A DNA stretch of 64,000 nt, from positions 1,050,501 to 1,114,500 of the forward strand of contig JACKEV010000006.1 of assembly GCA_020632795.1 (NCBI GenBank), read 5' to 3'. Below the pieces are notes generated by a model. The model was not told the DNA's origin. It ran no database searches and saw nothing but the letters and a program-made list of their open reading frames with translations. Positions 51,251-59,071 of the stretch are shown here, piece after piece; position 1 is the stretch's first letter; each line of letters starts with the position of its first letter. Position numbers and translations under genes: made by a program. The stretch is from Alphaproteobacteria bacterium (GTDB lineage Bacteria; Myxococcota_A; UBA796; CAJQPC01).

Positions 51251-53758
51251 TCAGGATTTATGTTGGCTCTTCCACTTGTCGATCAGTGTGGAGAACTGAA
51301 AGTCCGCCACTTCGTACCGCGCTCCGAGCCGATACCCGACCGGCTCGCTCCTCTCACCGCCCTGAGACGACGTGCTCTCGACCAAGAGAGGGCCAACCCC
51401 TGATCCCACTACTTCATCCAACTTTTTCTTGAATCGGCTCACCCAGGCCTGCATGTTCGCCGGCTTGACGGTGCGCTGGACCTGGGGGTCGAGCGCTGTC
51501 AGTTCTTCGATGGTCCAGTAGTTGACAGTGTCACCCTGTTCAAGGTCCCTGCGTCTTGCCTCAACGAGCAGAGTCAGCAGGAGCAGCGTCGATCTCGGAT
51601 TGGCCCTCGACACCTTCCAGACGGCGTATGCATGACTGGACGAGAGCTGATCCTCGTTCTTGAAGGCGCAGAACTGGAGGCTGAAGTTGTCGAGGAGGTG
51701 CAGCAGGCCGTGAGGTGGCGGCGCTGCTTCAGGGCCAGGGTTGTTCCAGCCGCTCCTACCCGACCGGGGGTGCGGGGAGGTAAGTGACAGTTGCTTCCTC
51801 CCTTGCGTGTGACGAAGGATCGCCGGCTTGGAGTCCCCACCCAGGTCGTCTCTCACTTCGTCCAAGACGCGCACCCGGGACGTCTTGCTTGTCATCACCT
51901 GAGCAAGGGTGCAGACCCCGTCGACGAGCCCTTGAAGCGACGGGTGGTCTGGGGGAGCGATCCACAGGACGGGCTGGGATCCAAGGTGGGGAGCGGCCTC
52001 GTTGCTCGGCATCAGAGGGGTGTAGACGAGGTAGACCCGCCGGCCTCGCCGCAGCCCGGAGGCCATGCCGCTGGCCTCGATCGTGAGCGCATCCATCAGC
52101 TTCCCGAACTCGCTGAGTGTGTATCGCCAGATCGCATCGTGCTGATAGCTGAGGTAGAGACGGCGTCGGAGAGGAGGGGTGTGGTGCCCCGGTTTCCAGG
52201 CCTGCCTGCATTCGTCGCAGAGGACCTCTTCCGAGTAGAGCCCGGAGACGGGGTCCTCGGAAGATCCGGTCTCCCACTCCACGGTGCCTTGGCAATCGAG
52301 GGTTGAGCGGGGGACTCGGGCCTGTTCGCGATCGATCGTCGGGTCGCCACAGCGGAAGAACCATGCCGTCCGAATTCGCACCAAGCCATCATCCTGGAGC
52401 TTGTCGAGGCGCTTTCGCTCCCAATCAAGCGGATGCCCGATGCTCGGGCTCAGCAGGCGATGCCAGTGTTGCTGACCCAATCGAGCTGGGCCCGGCTTCT
52501 TGAGCGAGTGCAGACGCCGCTTCACATCCTTGGTCCGAGGGACGACGTTCATCCTCGCGCCCAGGTTGTCGCCCAAGAACTCGATGAACTCCTCAAACTT
52601 CTCTGAGATCCCGGTGTCCTTGTCCTGATCAGAGTAGGTCAGGGAGAGCTTGGTCTCGACTTCATCGGCGTCGGGGAAGTGGACCAGGAAACGGTAGCCT
52701 TCGAAGAGCACCTTCACATAGTGGACGGTCTTCCAGTCCCTTGCGAAGGTTGCTCTTGACGCCTCTCGCTGCACGGTCTCCTCAATCCTTTCGGTGCCTG
52801 AGCTGCGGATGGTTTTGAAGAAGCACCCCGGTTCGCCAGGCATCTCAGCCTTGATCTCTACGAGCGCGAGTTCGTTGTCTGGAGCGACCAGTAACTCCAG
52901 CAGGTCAGACAGGACCGTGGAGGTCACCTGGCCCCGTCGCTTCACATACTCGACGGAGGTGGTGTTGAGGAGCACGGCGCCGATGGCGCCAGCTAGCTCG
53001 ATGGCATCCTCCAACCTGCGCGCGGTCACGTCCACCGTCCGGCCTCCCTCTCGGAAGCGGAGAACGACGTACTCGTCGTTGCTGCCAGTGATGAGTCGCC
53101 GCCCTCTCCTGACCCCGCTGATGCCGATCGGGCGTCGGAAGGAGACGATGATCTCGCCCTCGCTACGCTGGAAGACCTGGAGCAGGCGAGTCCCCTCGAA
53201 GTTCTCCCGCATCTTGTCTGAGTGGGCCAGAATGCGGTTGAGTCCGGTCGTTGCGGCCTCGGTGACGATGCTTGGTTCGAGGGGACGTTTCGGTCGAGGA
53301 GCCCTCCCTTGCACTCGCATGACGCACCTACGCCTCTGGTTCCATCGGTCGCAGACCAGAATCGAAACCAGATGCCTGGGGTCGTTGCAGAAGAGGGTGG
53401 CGACAGCGGGGATACGAGGCAACTCCTCATGATCCGGTACAAGGGTCTCCAGCGCCTTGTTGTCCAGCACGGCGTAGGCGACGTCCTCGATGCCCCTCCG
53501 ATGGATGCCGCTTAGCCACTCGCCCAGGACGGCCAGGTTGAACCGCAGCGCGGTGGGATTGGAGGACGCCTCCAGCAGGCGCTCCAGCACCTGCTGAGCC
53601 ACATCACCCTTGAAGAAGTCCCCCATCTTCTTGTGGGCCCAGGAGACTTGGTCCCTTCCGCTGAGATTCGGGTACTGCTTGAAGCCCAGCTCGTGAAGCC
53701 AGAACTCCTCCGAGAGCGGACCGTCAGGGTCGCAGGTGACGAAGTGGTCCTGAGCCAT
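51251..53758 (-). CDS. Large uncharacterised protein beside the outer recombinase
   Basis: An 835-aa protein. The ATG at 53758 is preceded closely by a GAGGAGGGG ribosome site; an ATG eight codons upstream lacks one. Nothing matches a family I know. The C-terminal half holds a possible zinc site (FFRCGD, LDCQG, then VLCDECRQAW, about 475-540) and a C-terminal helical region with VNYWTIEELTALD near 765. No NTP-binding motif is seen. Position as a single gene at the element edge is where defence cargo often lies. Base use is less GC-biased than its neighbours, which hints at separate origin. Confidence 0.7.
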   Translation of the reverse strand: MAQDHFVTCDPDGPLSEEFWLHELGFKQYPNLSGRDQVSWAHKKMGDFFKGDVAQQVLERLLEASSNPTALRFNLAVLGEWLSGIHRRGIEDVAYAVLDNKALETLVPDHEELPRIPAVATLFCNDPRHLVSILVCDRWNQRRRCVMRVQGRAPRPKRPLEPSIVTEAATTGLNRILAHSDKMRENFEGTRLLQVFQRSEGEIIVSFRRPIGISGVRRGRRLITGSNDEYVVLRFREGGRTVDVTARRLEDAIELAGAIGAVLLNTTSVEYVKRRGQVTSTVLSDLLELLVAPDNELALVEIKAEMPGEPGCFFKTIRSSGTERIEETVQREASRATFARDWKTVHYVKVLFEGYRFLVHFPDADEVETKLSLTYSDQDKDTGISEKFEEFIEFLGDNLGARMNVVPRTKDVKRRLHSLKKPGPARLGQQHWHRLLSPSIGHPLDWERKRLDKLQDDGLVRIRTAWFFRCGDPTIDREQARVPRSTLDCQGTVEWETGSSEDPVSGLYSEEVLCDECRQAWKPGHHTPPLRRRLYLSYQHDAIWRYTLSEFGKLMDALTIEASGMASGLRRGRRVYLVYTPLMPSNEAAPHLGSQPVLWIAPPDHPSLQGLVDGVCTLAQVMTSKTSRVRVLDEVRDDLGGDSKPAILRHTQGRKQLSLTSPHPRSGRSGWNNPGPEAAPPPHGLLHLLDNFSLQFCAFKNEDQLSSSHAYAVWKVSRANPRSTLLLLTLLVEARRRDLEQGDTVNYWTIEELTALDPQVQRTVKPANMQAWVSRFKKKLDEVVGSGVGPLLVESTSSQGGERSEPVGYRLGARYEVADFQFSTLIDKWKSQHKS

Positions 53759-53895
53759 CACACCCCTCCTCGGACGAGACACTTTGATCCGGAGATCCTA
53801 AAACCTATACATCTTCTCGGCCAGTGCCCTGGCGGGTCGGATTCGCAATATGTCAAATTCACCCTCCATCAATCACCCGTAGAGGAGCCGCCCCG

Positions 53896-55545
53896 ATGGC
53901 CCGACGCTCAGGACGCCGCACCGCCTCCACCAGCAGCCGCTCCAAGAAGAAGCAGGCCGCCCCGCCCCCAGGCCGTGAGGCCGTCCTCTACGCCCGCGTC
54001 TCCTCCCGTGAGCAGGAGCGCGAGGGCTACTCCATCCCTGCCCAGCGCTCCCTTCTCCAAGAGTACGCGCTCGCCAACGGCATCCACATCGTGCGGGAGT
54101 TCGAAGACGTGGAGACGGCCAAGGCCACGGGGCGCCAGGCCTTCACCAGCATGGTCGCCTACCTGCGCAAGCGCCGGCCCACCAAGCCCGTCGTCCTGGT
54201 CGAGAAGACCGACCGGCTCTACAGAAACCTCAAGGATTGGGTGACCCTCGACGAGATGGGCGTCGAGATCCACTTCGTGAAGGAGGGCGTCGTGCTCTCC
54301 GACGACTCCCGCTCCAGCGACCTCCTGATCCACGGCATCAAGGTGCTGATGGCGAAGAACTACGTCGACAACCTCTCCGAGGAAGTGCAGAAGGGGATGC
54401 GCCAGAAGGCTGAGGAGGGGCACTGGCCCAGCTCGGCGCCGCTGGGCTACCTCAACCGCCGCGTGGACGGCAAGAGCCGCATCGAGCTGGACCCCCAGCG
54501 CGCGGACCTCGTCCGGCAGCTCTTCTCGCTCTACGACACCGGGGAGTACTCTGCGAAGGACCTGACCCGCTGGGCGAGGGAGCACGGCTTGACCGGCAGC
54601 CGCGGGGGCCGCATCCAGACCAGCAGCATCCACCACCTGCTGCGCAACCCCATCTACGCGGGCGAGTTCTACTGGTCCGGGCGCCTCTACCGCAGCAAAG
54701 ACCCTGTCCTGATCAGCCGGGGCCTGTGGGAGCGGGTGCAGGACCGCCTCGACGGCCACCCCTACACCCGCGGCAACGAGCGCGAGTTCACCTACGGCGG
54801 CCTCATCACCTGCGGGCACTGCGGCGCCGCGGTCACCGCCGAGATCAAGAAGGGGAAGTACATCTACTACCACTGCGCCCAGCGCTGCACGAAGGAGCGC
54901 TACGTCCGCGAGAAGGCGCTCGACGAGCAGTTCGCCCAGGCCATGCGGCGCCTTCGGATGCCCAAGCGGATGCGGGCCGTGTTCGTCGATGCCATGCGCC
55001 AGTCCCGCCGGGACATCGTCGCGGAGACCGCCGAGCGGGTCGAGTCCGCGAAGGCGCGCCTGGACCGCTACACCAAGCTCATCGACAAGGCCTACGAGGA
55101 CAAGCTGGAGGGCTGCATCGACGGGGCCTTCTTCTTCCGCAAGCGGGCCGAGTGGGAGGAGGGGCGCTCCAAGGCCCTGCGGGAGATGGAGCGGGCCTCC
55201 CAGGCGAGCAGCAAGTGCATGGATCAGGCCCTGGATGCCTTCGAACTCGCAAACGAGGCTTACGACCTGTTCAATGGAGAAGAGCAGGCCGAGCGCCGGA
55301 AGATGGTCGAAGCGCTGCTATCGAACTCGTATCTGGCCGGCGGGGAGCTGCGCGTCGAGTTTCGGAAACCCTACAACTTCCTGGTGAAGTTGGCAGAGCT
55401 GCCAGAGGATGAATGCCCCCCCTCCGGGGGTTCGGAGGGAGGGCATCCAATATGGTCGGGGCGACTGGATTCGAACCAGCGACCACTTGACCCCCAGTCA
55501 AGTGCGCTACCAGACTGCGCTACGCCCCGTCAGGACCCCACCTGA
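53896..55545 (+). CDS. Large serine recombinase of the outer element
   Basis: A 549-aa protein from ATG at 53896. Resolvase domain: catalytic-serine motif LYARVSSREQEREGYSIPAQ near 33. Recombinase domain: ELDPQRADLVRQLFSLYDTG near 205 and LLRNPIYAGEFYW near 250. Zinc ribbon CGHCG ... YYHCAQRC near 310-332. A long coiled coil follows (about 370-480). The frame continues through tRNA-Pro on the opposite strand and stops at 55545; the last 45 or so residues are therefore read from a terminator hairpin and the tRNA. This places the attachment site at or just before the tRNA 3' end. Confidence 0.92.
   Translation: MARRSGRRTASTSSRSKKKQAAPPPGREAVLYARVSSREQEREGYSIPAQRSLLQEYALANGIHIVREFEDVETAKATGRQAFTSMVAYLRKRRPTKPVVLVEKTDRLYRNLKDWVTLDEMGVEIHFVKEGVVLSDDSRSSDLLIHGIKVLMAKNYVDNLSEEVQKGMRQKAEEGHWPSSAPLGYLNRRVDGKSRIELDPQRADLVRQLFSLYDTGEYSAKDLTRWAREHGLTGSRGGRIQTSSIHHLLRNPIYAGEFYWSGRLYRSKDPVLISRGLWERVQDRLDGHPYTRGNEREFTYGGLITCGHCGAAVTAEIKKGKYIYYHCAQRCTKERYVREKALDEQFAQAMRRLRMPKRMRAVFVDAMRQSRRDIVAETAERVESAKARLDRYTKLIDKAYEDKLEGCIDGAFFFRKRAEWEEGRSKALREMERASQASSKCMDQALDAFELANEAYDLFNGEEQAERRKMVEALLSNSYLAGGELRVEFRKPYNFLVKLAELPEDECPPSGGSEGGHPIWSGRLDSNQRPLDPQSSALPDCATPRQDPT
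55413..55446 (-). terminator. Hairpin downstream of tRNA-Pro
   Basis: ATGCCCCCCCTCC (55413-55425) pairs with GGAGGGAGGGCAT (55434-55446), 12 of 13 bases. It lies seven bases beyond the tRNA 3' end on the minus strand. There is no strong T run. It also encodes the Gly/Pro tail of the recombinase. Confidence 0.6.
55453..55529 (-). tRNA. tRNA-Pro (GGG)
   Basis: 77 bases, with 7-bp acceptor CGGGGCG/CGCCCCG, anticodon loop CTGGGGG (GGG), T-loop TTCGAAT, and encoded CCA at the 3' end. It is intact next to the outer element, and its 3' end faces that element. Confidence 0.95.
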
Positions 55546-55962
55546 TTAACGATTGGCCGCGTCGGCGTCAAGGCGGCGCAGCTCTTCGCGGAATGAAACC
55601 AGCTGGGCGCGAACCGCCCCCAGCCGCTCGGCGGCCTCCTGCAGCTTGTCCAGGTCGACCTCGATGCCCGTGGGCGCCGGGGCGTTGCCTTCTGCCCCAC
55701 GGGAGAGGGCCTTGCGGGCCCCCGCGATGGTGAACCCCTCGGTGTGCAGCAGCCGACGAATCTTCAGGAACCGGGAGATGTCCTTCTTGCGGTACAGCCG
55801 CTGGCCCGAGTTGGACCGGTGCGGCCGCATGCGGAACTCCCCCTCCCAGTAGCGGAGGACGTGGGGCTCCACGCCCACCAGCTCGGCGACCTCGCCGATG
55901 CGGAAGTAGAGCTTGTCGGGGATGTCCCGATCCAGCTCGGTCTCGGGCGCGTCGTCACTCAA
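55546..55962 (-). CDS. MerR-family transcriptional regulator
   Basis: A 138-aa protein. The N-terminal winged HTH has LYFRIGEVAELVGVEPHVLR and YWEGEFRMRPHRS near 18-50, then RLYRKKDISRFLKIRRLL. The C-terminus is a short coiled coil (KLQEAAERLGAVRAQL). The start is TTG at 55962, overlapping the ihfA stop by eight bases, since no other start precedes the HTH. This ihfA-merR pairing is common in proteobacteria. No metal-binding cysteines are present, so it is not a metal sensor of the classical kind. Confidence 0.88.
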   Translation of the reverse strand: MSDDAPETELDRDIPDKLYFRIGEVAELVGVEPHVLRYWEGEFRMRPHRSNSGQRLYRKKDISRFLKIRRLLHTEGFTIAGARKALSRGAEGNAPAPTGIEVDLDKLQEAAERLGAVRAQLVSFREELRRLDADAANR

Positions 55963-56245
55963 CGTCGATGGCGTCGTTCAGCGCAGACTTGAGGACCTGG
56001 GAGGGCTTGAAGGTCAGCACGCGCCGCGAGCTGATCATGATGGTCTCGTTGGTCTGCGGGTTGCGCCCCTTGCGGGCGGCCTTCTCGCGGACCACGAAGT
56101 TGCCGAAGCCGGAGAGCTTGATCTTCTCGCCGCGGGAGAGGACCTCCTTCATGGTGTCGAAGACGGTCTCCACGACCTCGGTTGCCTCCTTCTTGGAGAA
56201 GCCTACGTTGTCATAGACCCGCTCGACCAGGTCGGCCTTGGTCAT
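55955..56245 (-). CDS. ihfA: Integration host factor alpha subunit
   Basis: A 96-aa protein, the usual IHF/HU length, from the ATG giving MTKADLVERVYDN; earlier in-frame codons are leader. The signature GFGNFVVREKAARKGRNPQT near 45-65, with the beta-arm Pro, is the DNA-minor-groove binding loop. It bends DNA in replication, recombination and transcription. Chromosomal, downstream of rplT with a lipoprotein gene between, and coupled to merR. Confidence 0.92.
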   Translation of the reverse strand: MTKADLVERVYDNVGFSKKEATEVVETVFDTMKEVLSRGEKIKLSGFGNFVVREKAARKGRNPQTNETIMISSRRVLTFKPSQVLKSALNDAIDVE

Positions 56246-56406
56246 GGTTCGGGTCGCAGGAGGAGTAATGGGCACGGTTCGCTTCTCTGTGTGTCGGTCT
56301 TGAGGGAGCGGCGCACCCGCGAGGACGCGGCCGACGCCGCAGGGACTCTGGAACCCAGGTAATTCAACAACGTCGGACTGTACAGTGTCCGACAGGAGCG
56401 CGACCG

Positions 56407-56871
56407 TCAACCCCCGGCGCCGCCCGTGTCGACGGCGTCGTTGTCCCCGACCGTGTCCCAGAGTCGGATGACGAAGACGTCAGTGCGCTGCTCGCCGTCC
56501 TCGGCGATGGCCTCGAGCTGGATCTTGTAGATGCCCTCGTCGGCCGAGTCGGCGGTCAGGTCGTACTCATCCTCACCGCGCTCGCCGGAGTCCGTGCGAA
56601 CGGTCACCCGGTCCACCAGATGCTCGTAGGCGTCGTCCACCTCCACCAGGAGGGTGACGATGGTGCCCGCCGGGCCGCCGCCCGGATCGACGCTGGCCGA
56701 GCCCACCACCACCGTGCCGGTGTTGGAGTGGAGCTCGACCGAGCGGGGGTCGAGCAGGTCCGCGCCGCCCACCTCGACCTCGATCTGGTCGGTGGTGGCA
56801 TTGAACTGCTCGTACAGGGGCTCCTCGTCCCCGTCACAGGCGAGGACCAGCAGGAGCGCGGCGGTCAGCAT
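56407..56871 (-). CDS. Putative lipoprotein
   Basis: A 154-aa protein. A short signal peptide ends in the lipobox LVLAC (Cys near 12), followed by an acidic stretch DGDEEP. The mature part is beta-rich and acidic, with an Asp/Gly-rich tail of the kind seen in deltaproteobacterial surface lipoproteins. It overlaps the rplT stop by one base (TGATG). It sits where pheS-pheT are often found between rplT and ihfA. Confidence 0.75.
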   Translation of the reverse strand: MLTAALLLVLACDGDEEPLYEQFNATTDQIEVEVGGADLLDPRSVELHSNTGTVVVGSASVDPGGGPAGTIVTLLVEVDDAYEHLVDRVTVRTDSGERGEDEYDLTADSADEGIYKIQLEAIAEDGEQRTDVFVIRLWDTVGDNDAVDTGGAGG

Positions 56872-57227
56872 CAGCCGAGGGCCTGCTGGGCCTTCTCAAC
56901 CACCGCGCCAAAGGCCGCAGGCTCGTGCACGGCCAGCTCGGCGAGGGCCTTGCGATCCAGGCTGACACCGGCGAGCTTCAGGCCGTGCATGAACCGGCTG
57001 TAGCTGAGGCCGTGGGGGTTGAGCCCGGCGTTGATGCGGACGATCCAGAGGCGACGGAACTGCCGCTTGCGCTCCTTGCGGCCCCGGAAGGCGTTGGCGT
57101 CCGCCTTCATCGCGGCCTCGTTGGCCTGGCGGAAGGTCTTGCCGCGCGCCTGGAAGAAGCCGCTCGTGCGCTTCATCAGCTTCCGGCGGCGGACCTTGCG
57201 CAGCGATGCGTTCTTGATGCGTGCCAT
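56871..57227 (-). CDS. rplT: 50S ribosomal protein L20
   Basis: A 118-aa protein of normal length. It begins MARIKNASLRKVRRRKLMKR and has RRLWIVRINAGLNPHGLSYS near 58. It binds 23S rRNA and is needed early in 50S assembly; in many bacteria it represses its own operon. Third gene of infC-rpmI-rplT. Confidence 0.97.
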   Translation of the reverse strand: MARIKNASLRKVRRRKLMKRTSGFFQARGKTFRQANEAAMKADANAFRGRKERKRQFRRLWIVRINAGLNPHGLSYSRFMHGLKLAGVSLDRKALAELAVHEPAAFGAVVEKAQQALG

Positions 57228-57301
57228 GGTTGACTCCTTGGTGACCGCTTCCCGGCCCGAGCGGGCGGTGGCGGCGGGTCAGTGGGGTGGTGCCGGGTCG
57301 C

Positions 57302-57502
57302 CTACTTGTAGGGGATCAGCCGGTTGACCAGATGCTCTTCCTGGGGGGAGAGGTACGCGGCCTTGCGGGCCTTGCGCTTCATCTTGGTGGACTTCTTGGT
57401 CAGGATGTGGCGCATCTTCGCGCGCTTGATCTTGATCTTGCCCGACGCAGTCTTCCGGAAGCGCTTGGCGGCACCCCGGTTGGTCTTCATCTTATTGCCC
57501 AT
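57302..57502 (-). CDS. rpmI: 50S ribosomal protein L35
   Basis: A 66-aa protein with the L35 pattern MKTNRGAAKRFRKTASGKIK and HILTKKSTKMKRK. It lies between infC and rplT, in the conserved order, with 36 bases after infC and 74 before rplT. Confidence 0.97.
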   Translation of the reverse strand: MGNKMKTNRGAAKRFRKTASGKIKIKRAKMRHILTKKSTKMKRKARKAAYLSPQEEHLVNRLIPYK

Positions 57503-57538
57503 CGTAGTCCTCGAGATCGGAGAATCGACCCCAGCCCC

Positions 57539-58096
57539 TTATAGCTTCTTCTTGGTCGGCGCCAGGATCATCACCATCTGCCGCCCGTCCATCCGCGGCG
57601 GCGCCTCGATCTGGGCGAGCTCACCGATGGCGTCGGCGAACTCGCGGCACTTGGCCGCGCCGATGTCCTTGTGGGCCATCTCCCGGCCACGGAAGCGCAA
57701 GGTCACCTTGACCTTGTCCCCCGCCTCCAGGAAGCGCACGGCGTGCTTGCGCTTCACGTCGAAGTCGTGCTCGTCGGTCTTGGGCCGGAGCTTGACCTCC
57801 TTGATGGAGACCTGGGACTGGTTCTTCCGAGCCTGGGTCTCGCGCTTCTTCTGCTCGTACTTCATGCGACCGTAGTCGCCGATACGGCAGACCGGCGGGC
57901 GGGCCTGCGGCGCCACCTCGATCAGATCGAGTCCACGCTCCTGAGCGAGCGCCACGGCGTCACGGGTGAGGAACTCGCCCAGCTTGCGGCCGGTCTCATC
58001 GATGACGAGGACCCGGGGGACCCGAATCCGGTGATTGACGCGCGGGCCGCGCTGCTCGGGGGCTTTCTCGAACCGGGGACGACGAGGTCTCCTCAA
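57539..58096 (-). CDS. infC: Translation initiation factor IF-3
   Basis: A 185-aa protein. N-domain VNHRIRVPRVLVIDETGRKL, linker YEQKKRETQARKNQ and C-domain VKVTLRFRGREMAHKDIG. Binds the 30S subunit and checks initiator tRNA. The start is taken as TTG at 58096; infC genes often use rare starts, so AUC or AUU nearby is also possible. The 150-base leader between it and the upstream terminator may hold the operon promoter. Confidence 0.95.
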   Translation of the reverse strand: MRRPRRPRFEKAPEQRGPRVNHRIRVPRVLVIDETGRKLGEFLTRDAVALAQERGLDLIEVAPQARPPVCRIGDYGRMKYEQKKRETQARKNQSQVSIKEVKLRPKTDEHDFDVKRKHAVRFLEAGDKVKVTLRFRGREMAHKDIGAAKCREFADAIGELAQIEAPPRMDGRQMVMILAPTKKKL

Positions 58097-58247
58097 GTGC
58101 TCTCCACTCGCTGTGAGAATCAGCGAATCCAGGGTGATGGATACAGCCGTATCGGCGCGCTCCGCGGGGCGGAGCCCATCCAGGATTACCCGGGTGTCCT
58201 CCGCGTGTCAACGCAGGGAGTCCAAGCGGTCCAGGAGGTGTCCAGAA

Positions 58248-58281
58248 GAAAAAAGAGCCGGCGAGGTGGACCCTCGCCGGC
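58248..58281 (-). terminator. Rho-independent terminator after tRNA-Val
   Basis: GCCGGCGAGG/CCTCGCCGGC (58257-58266 with 58272-58281) form a perfect 10-bp stem, followed on the minus strand by a TCTTTTTT tract (58255-58248). It lies two bases downstream of the tRNA-Val 3' end. Confidence 0.9.
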
Positions 58282-58283
58282 GA

Positions 58284-58358
58284 TGGTAGGCACGAGCAGA
58301 TTTGAACTGCTGACCCCCGCCGTGTCAGGACGGTGCTCTCCCGCTGAGCTACGTGCCT
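58284..58358 (-). tRNA. tRNA-Val (GAC)
   Basis: 75 bases, with acceptor AGGCACG/CGTGCCT, D-arm GCTCAGCGGGAGAGC, anticodon loop CTGACAC (GAC), T-loop TTCAAAT and encoded CCA. Confidence 0.95.
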
Positions 58359-58420
58359 GTATTCCAAGGAACCCGGCCTCAAGCCGGACCCCGGAGGATT
58401 ATCCGAGGCCCCTGGGGACG

Positions 58421-59071
58421 TCAAGGCTCGGCGGCGGATTCGAGGGAACGGGTCACGGCCTCAGCGACCGAAGGGGCTGCATTCACAGGTCCCGGCGCGT
58501 CGGCCACCAGCCGATCCAGGCTCGTGACCCCGCCGTCGGTCACCCCGCAGGGCACGATGGCCCCGAAGGCCTCGGAGGCCACCCTGAGGTTCAGCGCGAA
58601 GCCGTGCATGGTCACGTCGCGGTGGATGTTCAGCCCCAGCGCGCCGATCTTGTCGACGCCGACCCACACCCCCGGCCAGCCCGCACGACGCCCCGCGTCG
58701 ACCCCGTGCGGCCTCAGCCAGTCGATGAGCCCCTGCTCGATGGCCTCCACCGCGACCCGGACCTTGAGGCGCCGCCGCCGCAGATCCAGGATGAGGTACC
58801 CGACGAGCTGCCCGGGCCCGTGCCAGGTGGCCAGCCCCCCCCGCTCGGTGTGGAAGACCTCCAGGCCCATCGCCTCCAGCGCCTCCGGCGAGGGGTTGCC
58901 GGGCGCCGGACGCCGCCCGAAGGTCACCACCGCGCGGTGCTCCAGCAGAGCGAGACACTCCCCTGCCCTGCCCTCGATGACCCCCTGCCGACGGGCCTTC
59001 TGGCGCGCCCAGGCCCACCCGTAGGGCACCCCCTGCCCCCACCACTCCCACGGCAGCGGCGGGCTAGTCAT
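58421..59071 (-). CDS. lipB: Octanoyl-[acyl-carrier-protein]:protein transferase
   Basis: A 216-aa protein of normal LipB length. Key motifs are FGRRPAPGN near 52, RGGLATWHGPGQLVGY near 78 with the conserved HGPGQ, and VPCGVTDGGVTSL near 172 with the catalytic Cys; the lysine partner is in VGVDKIGALG near 137. It moves octanoyl from ACP to lipoyl domains of E2 and GcvH proteins. It overlaps the upstream permease gene by eight bases. Confidence 0.95.
   Translation of the reverse strand: MTSPPLPWEWWGQGVPYGWAWARQKARRQGVIEGRAGECLALLEHRAVVTFGRRPAPGNPSPEALEAMGLEVFHTERGGLATWHGPGQLVGYLILDLRRRRLKVRVAVEAIEQGLIDWLRPHGVDAGRRAGWPGVWVGVDKIGALGLNIHRDVTMHGFALNLRVASEAFGAIVPCGVTDGGVTSLDRLVADAPGPVNAAPSVAEAVTRSLESAAEP

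Larger units (their letters stand above)
1..55450. mobile_element. Outer integrated element (left end outside window)
   Basis: The outer element reaches from before position 1 to the tRNA-Pro(GGG) gene at 55453. The support is a large serine recombinase at the right border, a helicase and a TOPRIM primase-helicase of mobile-element type, iteron-like repeats, R-M cargo and many uncharacterised overlapping genes, followed abruptly by housekeeping genes. The left attachment site is not in view, so the size and class (ICE, phage, phage-plasmid) cannot be fixed. An M15 peptidase and beta-rich small proteins would suit a phage; no capsid, terminase or conjugation gene is visible. The right limit is approximate. 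Confidence 0.7.
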
